Shown here: positions 1-6,314 of the stretch, one piece after another
How the letters are laid out: the number at the start of each line of letters is the position of its first letter
Position numbering within the stretch: position 1 is the stretch's first letter
NCBI GenBank assembly: GCA_946547205.1
Contig: CAMNPA010000017.1
Span: forward strand, 1 to 10,193
Length of the DNA stretch: 10,193 nt
Direction of reading: 5' to 3'
Origin: an uncultured Selenomonadales bacterium
Lineage (GTDB): Bacteria; Bacillota; Negativicutes; Selenomonadales; Selenomonadaceae
Notes under the pieces: model-generated
Told to the model about the DNA's origin: nothing
Database searches by the model: none
The model's input: only the letters and a program-made list of their open reading frames with translations
Position numbers and translations under genes: made by a program

Positions 1-40
1 ACACTGCCCAATCCGGTGTCGTCGTCGTATAATTTGCCAT
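1..40 (-). CDS. 5' end of an unidentified gene running off the left edge
   Basis: Only the first 13 codons are visible, reading MANYTTTPDWAV before the window ends. The ATG at 40-38 is chosen because an AAGGAG-type ribosome binding site (complement of 48-54) sits at normal distance and a good promoter lies further upstream at 75-103. The peptide shows no signal sequence in this short stretch. No family can be named from so few residues. It is transcribed divergently from the porin gene. Confidence 0.55.
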   Translation of the reverse strand, partial: MANYTTTTPDWAV

Positions 41-74
41 GCGCTCAACTCCTTTGCTTATCATTTTGCCGATA

Positions 75-103
75 AGTATAAGTTACGGCGCGGTTAATTG
101 CAA
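75..103 (-). promoter_or_regulatory. Promoter of the left-edge gene
   Basis: On the minus strand there is a TTGCAA -35 box (103-98), exactly 17 nt, then a TATACT -10 box (80-75). The start of transcription would lie near 68, giving a leader of about 28 nt before the ATG at 40. An inverted repeat CTTATC/GATAAG (57-62 and 71-76) overlaps the start region and could be an operator or a small hairpin; that part is only a suggestion. Confidence 0.6.
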
Positions 104-131
104 CTTGAAAGGTTTATGGAAAAATTTTTGC

Positions 132-160
132 TTGAAAAAAATTTTCGACTGTGTTATATT
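132..160 (+). promoter_or_regulatory. Promoter of the SLH porin gene
   Basis: TTGAAA (132-137) and TATATT (155-160) are separated by 17 nt, a near-consensus sigma-70/sigma-A promoter. It is preceded by A- and T-tracts (119-146) that could act as an UP-like element. Transcription would begin near 167, so the transcript carries a leader of about 245 nt that includes both repeat elements before the ATG at 414. Confidence 0.65.
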
Positions 161-185
161 CTGCGCGGTTTAAGATTTAGGCAAC

Positions 186-236
186 AGGAGCCCGACATTT
201 TGAGGAAACACGGCCACTCAAGTTTGAAAGTCTCCT
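186..236 (+). promoter_or_regulatory. Structured 5' UTR element, copy 1
   Basis: AGGAG (186-190) can pair with CTCCT (232-236). Inside, TTGAG (200-204) can pair with CTCAA (217-221), closing a 12-nt loop. CCG at 192-194 is complementary to CGG at 211-213 in that loop, so an H-type pseudoknot is possible. Pairings were found by eye. I do not recognise a named riboswitch or RNA motif. It could be a ligand- or protein-binding leader element of the porin mRNA. Confidence 0.5.
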
Positions 237-304
237 AAGCCGAAATCAAAAGCCACAAAAGCATTCATCAATTAATTTTATCGGCGGTTTGAAGTTGCGG
301 CGAC

Positions 305-355
305 GGGAGCCCGACATTTTGAGGAAACACGGCCACTCAAGCTTGAAAGTCTCCT
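305..355 (+). promoter_or_regulatory. Structured 5' UTR element, copy 2
   Basis: This is the second copy of the core at a 119-nt offset. It differs from copy 1 by one T-to-C change in the 49 nt (position 342). At the outermost stem pair the A-U of copy 1 becomes G-U (305 with 355), so the stem can still form. It ends about 46 nt before the porin ribosome binding site (401-405), a distance that would allow control of translation initiation or of mRNA stability. The function is not known. Confidence 0.5.
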
Positions 356-413
356 GCACCAATGCCCAGAACCACCAAGGCATTTATCGGTTAATTTATC
401 GGAGGTTTTCAAA

Positions 414-1799
414 ATGAAAAAGTCAGTAGTAGCAGCTCTTGCGGCGGCAGCTATCATGGGAACAGGTGCAACGTCATTCGCGGCGGCTAATCCGTTCAGC
501 GACGTTCCGGCAGGTCACTGGGCTTATCAAGCAATTTCGTCCCTTGCACAGGATGGCGTTGTCGAAGGTTACGGCGACGGTACCTATCGCGGTGACCGCA
601 CCATCACTCGTTACGAAATGGCGCAAATGATCGCCAAAGCTCTTGCTCGCACCGATGAGTATTTCGACAGAGAAGCCAAACAGTACGAGAATCGCGGCAC
701 CAGCAGCACCACTACCAGCGGCATCTATTCCGGCGGCAAAGTCGATTCCAGAGTTGTCAGAAATTATCACGTGACCAAAGCCGATCTCGATCGTCTCGTC
801 GAAGAATTCCGTCCCGAACTTGAGCAACTCGGCGTTCTCGAAAAACGCGTCGACGAAATGTGGAAGTTCAGCGATCAAGTCAAGTGGGCAGGCGAAATGC
901 GTTACCGCTACTGGAACGAGAAAACCGACGTTAAAGGCGGCGGCGATGTAAAAACCACCAAAAACCGCATTGAGCTCCGTTTCGCTCCCACCGTTGAAGT
1001 CAATAAGCATTGGTCTTTGAGAGCTCGTTTTGATGCACGCGTCAACATGGCGACAGACGACGGCGACAGCGATACCAACTTCAAACTCAAAAGAGCGTAT
1101 GCGGCGGGCGATTACGGCAAACTCAAACTCAACATTGGTAGAATGGACTTCTACACCAACGTTGACGACGGTCTCGTAATGGATGACTTCTTCAGCGGCG
1201 CGCAAATCGTTTACGGCGACAAATTCAAAGTTGCGTTGATGGCAGGTCGTTGGAGCGGCACGAGCAAAACTTTGGGCGGCAACGATCCCGCTAACTATCA
1301 AGGCGGCGAAATTTCCTACGACAACGACAAACTCTATATCGGCGCAGGTTACCATCACTTCAGCAGCGAATATTTCCGTGCTCTTCACGCGGCGGACGCC
1401 AAAGCTTACAAGGATACCAAAAGTGCTAACGTTTGGACTGTCGGCGCACGTTACAACTTCGGCAGCTCCGTAAATCTTCGCGGCGCATATGCCTCGAACA
1501 CCAAAGCCAAAGAGTACAAACGCTCTTGGACAGCCGGTCTCGCTTACAAAGGCGCGGACAAATCTAAAGCCGGTACATGGGGCATTTCCGCCGATTACCG
1601 CTACGTCAGCGATTACGTCAGCTTGGCACCGACTTACGATACCTGGTTCTCCACGACGCACAAGAAAGGCGTTGAAGTCGGTCTCGATTGGGCTCCAATG
1701 AAAAACACTTACGCCAAACTCGGCTATTTCTGGGGCAAAGAACTCGGCACCAAGGAAGACACCAAGACTTTCTTCGGACGTTTCAGCTGGTTCTTCTAA
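414..1799 (+). CDS. SLH-domain outer-membrane porin (Mep45/OmpM-like)
   Basis: This 461-residue protein should sit in the outer membrane as a beta-barrel channel while its N-terminal SLH domain holds the peptidoglycan, tethering the outer membrane to the wall. That is the known role of such proteins in Negativicutes. Visible parts are a signal peptide at about residues 1-24 (ending SFAAA), one SLH domain at about 26-80 (FSDVPAGHWAYQAI, then GYGDGTYRGDRTITRYEMA), a helical coiled-coil-like linker at about 120-150, and alternating beta strands from about 157 to the end. The C-terminus is Phe (RFSWFF), as in barrel proteins recognised by BamA. The start follows GGAGG at 401-405. A strong promoter and long duplicated leader suggest a very abundant, post-transcriptionally controlled product. 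The substrate is not predictable. Confidence 0.93.
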   Translation: MKKSVVAALAAAAIMGTGATSFAAANPFSDVPAGHWAYQAISSLAQDGVVEGYGDGTYRGDRTITRYEMAQMIAKALARTDEYFDREAKQYENRGTSSTTTSGIYSGGKVDSRVVRNYHVTKADLDRLVEEFRPELEQLGVLEKRVDEMWKFSDQVKWAGEMRYRYWNEKTDVKGGGDVKTTKNRIELRFAPTVEVNKHWSLRARFDARVNMATDDGDSDTNFKLKRAYAAGDYGKLKLNIGRMDFYTNVDDGLVMDDFFSGAQIVYGDKFKVALMAGRWSGTSKTLGGNDPANYQGGEISYDNDKLYIGAGYHHFSSEYFRALHAADAKAYKDTKSANVWTVGARYNFGSSVNLRGAYASNTKAKEYKRSWTAGLAYKGADKSKAGTWGISADYRYVSDYVSLAPTYDTWFSTTHKKGVEVGLDWAPMKNTYAKLGYFWGKELGTKEDTKTFFGRFSWFF

Positions 1800-1845
1800 G
1801 AAAATCCCGGGCACAGCTCGATTAATATAAAAGTTCCAAATTCAA

Positions 1846-1922
<77 letters not shown>

Positions 1923-1934
1923 TATGAAATCAAC

Positions 1935-1962
1935 AAAGTCTCGTCAATCGACGGGGCTTTTT
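1935..1962 (+). terminator. Rho-independent terminator after tRNA-Arg
   Basis: An 11-bp stem (1935-1945 with 1950-1960, including G-U pairs) closes on a 4-nt loop AATC and ends in a run of five T. It begins 12 nt after the tRNA CCA end, so it should end the tRNA transcript, and possibly read-through from the porin, since no clear terminator is visible between 1800 and 1845. Confidence 0.75.
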
Positions 1963-1993
1963 CCGTTTTGTGGGGCATTAACAGAAAAAATCT

Positions 1994-3849
1994 ATGTACA
2001 AGACGGACGAACGGACGAGCTTCAGCCGGAAGATTCACGAAAGGAAATATCGCGCCTACGTCGAAGTTTCCAAAAAATTTTATACGGAAAGGAAATTCGC
2101 AACGAGCAATTCCGATGAAATTTCTCGCCGCATGGAAAATTTTTCCGACGCGATGACTGTAATTTTCTCGACGTATCAATCGCTTGATAAAGTTTCAGCC
2201 GCGCTGATTGATTTCGACTTAATTATTTGCGACGAGGCGCACAGAACGACAGGTTACGGAAAAGACGCCACCGCTTTTACTCAAGTTCATGATGAAAATT
2301 TTATTCGCGGCAAGAAACGTTTGTACATGACTGCAACGCCCCGACTTTACACTTCCGAAGCAAAGAAAAAAGCCGCCGACAACGATTTAATACTTTGGAG
2401 TATGGACGACGCAGAAATTTACGGCGAGGAATTTTTCCATATAAGTTTCGGCGAGGCTGTCGAAAAAAAATTTGCTCTCCGACTACAAAGTTTTGATTTT
2501 AACCGTCAATCAGCCGTTCGAAGTCGGCGACAAAAAAATTTCTACCGACGACAAGGAAAAAGTCACCGGCTGTATCAACGCTCTGCAGAAAAAATTGACT
2601 GACATTGAAGTTCTCGGCGACCCAAGCCCCATGAAAACCGCTGTTGGCTTTTGTTCACGCATTAAGGATTCTGAGCGTATCGCGGAAGAATTTAAATCGC
2701 AAGGAATTTCTGCTGTGCACGTCGACGGCAAAATGAGCGGCGATTTTCGCAGTAAACAACTCGCTTGGCTGAAAGAAACGCCCGATAACGATTGCAGAAT
2801 CATTACAAATGCCCGCTGCCTGTCCGAAGGCGTCGACGTTCCAAGTCTCGACGCGATTTTATTCCTGTCAAGCAAACGTTCGCAAGTTGAAATTGTTCAA
2901 GCAGTCGGGCGCGTCATGCGCAAGGCTCCTGATAAAAAATACGGCTACATTATTATTCCCGTCGTCGTGCCGCTCGATAAAAGCCCCGAAGAAGCTCTTG
3001 CTACAGGCGAATTCGATATTGTCTGGAAAATTCTAAACGCCCTGCGCGCTCACGATAGACGTATGGATATTTTTATCGAGGAAATTAAACTTCACAGCGA
3101 CACGGGCGGCAGTAAAAATCCCGGCGATAAAATTATCGTAGAAGGTGACGACTAAATCGCTCTCCAAACACTTTTGCACTTCGACGAACTCAAAAATTAA
3201 TTTATGCCCGCATGGTTGAACGCGTCGGCAATCGTCGTTATTGGGAGCAATGGGCAAAAGACATCGCGCAAATCGCCGCTCGTCACATCAAACGCATTAA
3301 AGAACTCGTCGCCACTGATTCGGAAGTCCGAAAAGCCTTCAAGAAAATTTAAATACGCTCGTCTCAACCGAAACCGCCGTTAAAATGTTGGCTCATCATT
3401 TAATCGTGCGCCCGGTCTTTGAAGCTCTCTTTGAAAATTATTCCTTCGTCAAGAATAATCCGGTTTCGCAGTCACTGGAACAAATTTTAACCGTCCTCGA
3501 CACCAAAGACACCGCCGAAGACAGGCAGAAAATTATCATTGAACTCTACGATAAATTCTTCAAAACCGCGTTGCCAATGACTGTTGAGCGTTTAGGAATC
3601 GTTTATACGCCCGTCGAAGTCGTAGATTTTATTTTGCGCTCCGTTGACGAAGTGCTTTACAAAAATTTCGGGCGACGGCTCTCCGATAAAAATGTTCACG
3701 TCCTCGATCCGTTTGCTGGCACAGGGACTTTCATCGTGCGCTTGATTCAGAGCAATTTGATTCACGCCTTCCACGACGCCGCGCAGATTGAGGATTATCA
3801 GCAGTTCGCAGGAATTTGTTTAACTGACACTTTTCAAGCCGCCGTGTAG
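1994..3849 (+). pseudogene. Remnant of a helicase-methyltransferase restriction-modification protein
   Basis: The pieces, in order, match a single large restriction-modification polypeptide of the type ISP/HsdR-like helicase plus N6-adenine methyltransferase kind. Visible are DEAHRT (about 2245), the TATPRLY motif (about 2332), a helicase C domain ending in QAVGRVMRK (about 2900-2930), then the methyltransferase lead-in VYTPVEVVDFI and the SAM-binding motif DPFAGTGTFIVRLI (about 3706-3747). The nuclease domain, the helicase Walker A part, the catalytic NPPY motif and the target-recognition domain are missing. The frame changes at A runs near 2463-2470, 3192-3196 and 3344-3347, and there is an in-frame TAA at 3153-3155. 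Between LIQSNLI and HAFHDA about 30-40 residues also seem lost, judged from memory of the family. Similarity becomes convincing from about 2050; 1963-2050 holds nothing I recognise. Not expected to be functional. Confidence 0.85.
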
Positions 3850-4003
3850 CCGTCGACGCCGTTGTGCGAGTGGTAAATTTCTTAGATTTGAGCGAGTATG
3901 TGTGTTTTTTTCAACTGGTAATTGGAACAGACACTGCATTTTTCGAGTAACCAGCGTAGTCCAAATGCCTCTTGATTTGCCAAGATGAATTGATAGATCT
4001 CTA
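3845..4003 (-). pseudogene. IS3-family transposase OrfB, N-terminal fragment
   Basis: Directly after the orfA stop the minus strand reads EIYQFILANQEAFGLRWLLEKC, followed by a break and a stop. Then comes EIYHSHNGVDGYT, which matches the HTH_21 region near the start of IS3-family OrfB (usually HNGVDGYR). The match ends at about 3847, the junction with the restriction-modification remnant. The integrase core with its DDE residues is absent. Confidence 0.65.
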
Positions 4004-4282
4004 CTTTATTTCCTTTGCAAAGAATGCCGCTGCCTTTTTTAGGAACGCATTTTCCTTTTCGAGTTCTTGAAATTGCTTTTTCAGATGATAAATCTCATAG
4101 TCTCCAAATCATTTTGAGTTGAGGGATTTAGTTGCCATTCTTTGCTGAGTCACGACATCATTTGGAAATACTCGCTTTGGAAACCCCGTATTCTTCGACG
4201 AGACTTTTATAGGTGCGCGCCCTTCTTGGATGTGAAGGTGTACTATTTTCTCGCGAAATTCTTCGTGGTAAATCTGTGGCAT
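4001..4282 (-). pseudogene. IS3-family transposase OrfA, frameshifted
   Basis: The N-terminus MPQIYHEEFREKIVHLHIQ starts at 4282 after an AAAGGAG site. It then shifts frame within GGGCGCGCACC (around 4210-4220). The next frame continues as TYKSLVEEYGVSKASISK, the helix-turn-helix expected of Transposase_8 proteins. After further breaks, including an in-frame TAA, the last piece reads YEIYHLKKQFQELEKENAFL and then KKAAAFFAKEIK before a TAG at 4003-4001, the leucine-zipper-like C-terminus. The reading frame is broken at least twice, so no functional DNA-binding subunit can be made. The total length of about 93 codons fits a normal OrfA. Confidence 0.8.
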
Positions 4283-4334
4283 TTTTTCTTCTCCTTTCAT
4301 TTAGCCACTTCCGTTACAATTTTACTTTACCACA

Positions 4335-5068
4335 ATGGAAACACAGTCGCATATCTGTTGAGAAAATTGTAATTCATGACGGCATTACTTGCATTGGTGA
4401 AGGTACATTCAAAAACTATGACAGCTTAAAGAGTGTGACAATCCCTAACAGCGTTACTTCTATCGGTTATAATGCTTTTTAGTCGGTGCAAAAGCTTAGA
4501 GGCGATTATATTGCCCACGAATCTCACGGCAATAAATGACGAATTATTTTATAGATGCGAGAGTTTAACGAGTGTGCCTATTCCTGATAGTGTTACTGAG
4601 ATTAATTGGAATTCTTTCAGATGGTGTAAGAGTCTAATCGAAATAAAAATTCCCGAAAGGGTCTGTCATGTCGATAAGTGGGCTTTCAGCGAGTGTAAAA
4701 GCCTGAAAAAAATTTATTACAGGTTAGGCTCCGGACTTGTAAAAAATTTGAGAGTCGGAAATAACGCTGAAATAATTCCTTATAAAAGAGAGCAATTCGT
4801 TGAAACGCTGTCCGAAGATACATCAACTGAAGATAATGTATGGCGAGAGGCAAAAAACATACAGTGGCTAATCTCAAAAGATACGCTCACCATAAACGGC
4901 ACGGGTTATATGGATAAGCGTTTATATTATGAGGGTGAAAGAGGATATCCTTGGCGGCACAGTGATTTACTCAAAAAAGTTATCGTCGAAGAGGGCATTA
5001 CTTCCATCAGTTGCGGAGCATTTGAATTTTGTAAGACGTTCGACAAAGTTGGCGACAGAAAAATTTGA
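4335..5068 (+). pseudogene. BspA-like leucine-rich-repeat (LRR_5) surface protein fragment
   Basis: Repeats of the LRR_5/BspA type are plain: IHDGITCIGEGTF, SLKSVTIPNSVTSIGYNAF, SLTSVPIPDSVTEINWNSF and SLIEIKIPERVCHVDKWAF. Later comes the usual spacer LTINGTGYMD...PW and a new repeat, KKVIVEEGITSISCGAFEFC. Full proteins of this family are large, secreted or cell-surface, and often bind host or other bacterial surfaces. Here the N-terminus is missing, with the IS relic directly upstream. A fifth T in the run 4476-4480 shifts the frame and makes a TAG in the first frame. The C-terminus stops at 5068 in the middle of a repeat, just before a terminator. No start with a ribosome binding site was seen. 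Confidence 0.8.
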
Positions 5069-5070
5069 AC

Positions 5071-5111
5071 AAAAAAAAATCCCGCGACTAAGTGTCGTGG
5101 GATTTTTTTTT
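5071..5111. terminator. Bidirectional terminator
   Basis: A 9-bp stem (5080-5088 with 5094-5102, one G-U pair) closes on TAAGT and is flanked by nine A on the left and a run of T on the right, so it works as a rho-independent terminator on both strands. It serves the brnA-like gene on the minus strand, whose stop is at 5113-5115, and would end the BspA-like fragment on the plus strand. Confidence 0.85.
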
Positions 5112-5112
5112 A

Positions 5113-5313
5113 TCAATCTTCAATCAATGTAAGTCTGTAACGTCTCCAAATATCTCTTGCAGGTTTCATTCTGGCGAGTTCTTCATCTGTAAGCGGCGGA
5201 ATATCGCTGTAATCAATGTCTTCGTCGCTCATCTCTGCCAATTTTGCAAGTTCTGCCTTCTGTTCAGGCGTCAATTCCGGTTTTTGTCCCTTAATCAGGA
5301 AGAAACTGCCCAT
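5113..5313 (-). CDS. BrnA-like antitoxin, short form
   Basis: A 66-residue product beginning MGSFFLIKGQKPELTPEQKA. The middle (AEMSDEDIDYSDIPPLTDEEL) is the hallmark stretch of BrnA antitoxins of type II toxin-antitoxin systems, which bind the BrnT ribonuclease and repress their own operon. The start at 5313 is preferred because AAAGGA (complement of 5323-5328) lies 9 nt upstream; upstream start candidates overlap that site. The gene overlaps the end of the brnT remnant by 23 nt, the usual brnT-brnA coupling. The C-terminus ends at residue 66 without the ribbon-helix-helix DNA-binding part common in BrnA, so it may be truncated. Whether it is still expressed is uncertain, because its toxin gene and their shared promoter region are damaged. 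Confidence 0.6.
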   Translation of the reverse strand: MGSFFLIKGQKPELTPEQKAELAKLAEMSDEDIDYSDIPPLTDEELARMKPARDIWRRYRLTLIED

Positions 5314-5434
5314 AATAATCATTCCTTTCCTTTTTGTTCGCACGTCGAGCAAAAATTATGCGATTTACTTCGCCGCGTTCAATATAAATGACTACCAAGA
5401 TATTTTCAACCTTGCCGAATCGAAAAATTTTTAG
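5291..5434 (-). pseudogene. BrnT-like toxin, C-terminal remnant
   Basis: The minus strand encodes, without a start codon, FRFGKVENILVVIYIERG followed by EVNRIIFARRANKKERNDYY. This matches the C-terminal half of BrnT RelE-fold ribonucleases, which end in a strand reading like YTERG..IRIISARRA..KER. The N-terminal half, normally starting with a WDxxK..N..KHG pattern, is absent. The open frame meets a TAA at 5449-5447, and what lies beyond is the upstream region of the lipoprotein gene. The stop is at 5293-5291, inside the brnA-like gene. A toxin missing half its fold should be inactive. Confidence 0.6.
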
Positions 5435-5495
5435 TCGCGACGAGTTTTAGCCGAAATATTTACGGGAAAAAATTTTTGATAACGGAGGTGCCGCG

Positions 5496-6308
5496 ATGAA
5501 AAAAATTTTGCTCGCCGTGACGATTTTACTGTGCATGACCTGCGCGGGCTGTTTGGAAGGCGAATCGAATCTGATTATCACCGACAGCGGCGAAGTTTAC
5601 ATGCGCAACAGATTAATCGGCGTGCCGTTAATCGCTGAATACGTCGAATCGTTCCGCAAAAGTTACGAGAACAATCCAAACGCCGAAATTTCTCCTGTCG
5701 CCGAAAACAACATGAGCGGCTACGAAATTCGCGTGCACTATCCGAGCATTGAAACTTTCGCGGCGGAAGGAAATGGATTTTATACGACGCACGACAAATG
5801 CAAGGGCATTCAACGGCGCAAAAGCTGGTTCTTCGACGCGTACAACTTCGATTTGATGATGACCGGCGACAAAAAATTTTCTCCGAGTGAAGCCGCCGCC
5901 ATTCAAAGCATGTTGTCGCAGGTCTCGTTTAATCTCGTGATTGAATTGCCTTACGCCGCCGATAAACACAACGCCGACAAATTCGACGCCGAAAACAAAA
6001 TCTTGACGTGGCAACTTGCGCCCGTTATTATCGGCAGTACCGCTGATAAACACATGCGCGCGCAATTCAAAATCTGGCACCGTGACAAAATCGCGCTGAC
6101 AATTCTCGTCGGCGTGCTGTTGATTGCGGCGACAATTTTTTTCCACGTCAAAGCCCGTGCCGAAGAATCGGAGAGCATCGCAAAGGATTTGAATTTCAAA
6201 CGCAACGTCTTCGCGGGAATTTTTATCGCGCTGATGTTTATCGCGGCTTATCTGCTCTTCGCAACGGTCAATTTCACGGACGCCGACATAATTTCAGTTA
6301 GGAGCTAA
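5496..6308 (+). CDS. LppM-like membrane lipoprotein
   Basis: A 270-residue lipoprotein. The signal peptide ends in a lipobox-like TCAGC with the lipidated cysteine at residue 19. The part after it (CLEGESNLIITDSGEVYM) resembles LppM/DUF3153-type lipoproteins, whose function is poorly known. An extracytoplasmic domain reaches to about residue 195. Two hydrophobic helices follow, at about 199-218 (ALTILVGVLLIAATIFF) and 237-257 (FAGIFIALMFIAAYLLFA), joined by a charged loop. GGAGG at 5484-5488 lies 7 nt before the ATG. It ends 6 nt before the priA start, and the priA ribosome binding site lies within its last codons, so the two genes are very likely co-transcribed. The LppM assignment is a tentative reading of the N-terminal pattern. 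Confidence 0.8.
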   Translation: MKKILLAVTILLCMTCAGCLEGESNLIITDSGEVYMRNRLIGVPLIAEYVESFRKSYENNPNAEISPVAENNMSGYEIRVHYPSIETFAAEGNGFYTTHDKCKGIQRRKSWFFDAYNFDLMMTGDKKFSPSEAAAIQSMLSQVSFNLVIELPYAADKHNADKFDAENKILTWQLAPVIIGSTADKHMRAQFKIWHRDKIALTILVGVLLIAATIFFHVKARAEESESIAKDLNFKRNVFAGIFIALMFIAAYLLFATVNFTDADIISVRS

Positions 6309-6314
6309 AATTTG

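Larger units (their letters stand above)
165..402 (+). repeat. Tandem duplication of a ~119-nt leader unit
   Basis: Two direct repeats of about 119 nt follow one another (165-283 and 284-402). Both start with GCGGTTT, contain the same 49-nt core, and end in a TTAATTT-ATCGG stretch. In the second unit this end forms the GGAGG ribosome binding site of the porin; in the first unit the corresponding bases are GGCGG with no start codon behind them. The cores are 48/49 identical while the flanking parts are visibly diverged. The simplest reading is an old duplication of a whole leader in which only the core has been kept. Confidence 0.85.
3845..4334 (-). mobile_element. IS3-family insertion sequence relic (orfA plus start of orfB)
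   Basis: The relic reads right to left. The apparent outer end starts TGTGGTAAAG (4334 downwards), followed by a ribosome binding site and orfA at 4282. orfB begins just after the orfA stop and is cut off at 3845, where it meets the methyltransferase remnant. Only one IS end is present, so the element lost more than half its length, including the DDE catalytic core. A target-site duplication cannot be seen because the other end is gone. Confidence 0.8.

Noticed and set aside
186..236. Cobalamin, SAH or other known riboswitch.
   Set aside because: Fragments such as GGCCACT recall parts of the cobalamin aptamer, but the element is far too short and lacks the conserved B12 box; other classes I tried from memory also did not fit.
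165..402. CRISPR array.
   Set aside because: There are only two repeats, 49 nt long, with a 70-nt interval that is itself partly repeated, and no cas genes; they lie inside an mRNA leader.
474..1814. A 446-codon open frame on the minus strand opposite the porin gene.
   Set aside because: The plus frame has a signal peptide, SLH domain, barrel end, promoter and ribosome binding site. The antisense frame shows no domain and no start signal, and it arises from the regular codon use of the porin.
4142..4372. Plus-strand open frame across the IS relic.
   Set aside because: Its translation matches nothing, while the minus strand here encodes clear IS3 OrfA pieces.
5628..6146. Minus-strand open frame of 172 codons opposite the lipoprotein gene, with similar ones at 6876-7364 and 7641-8117 opposite priA.
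   Set aside because: They overlap well-supported genes entirely, lack ribosome binding sites and show low-complexity antisense composition.
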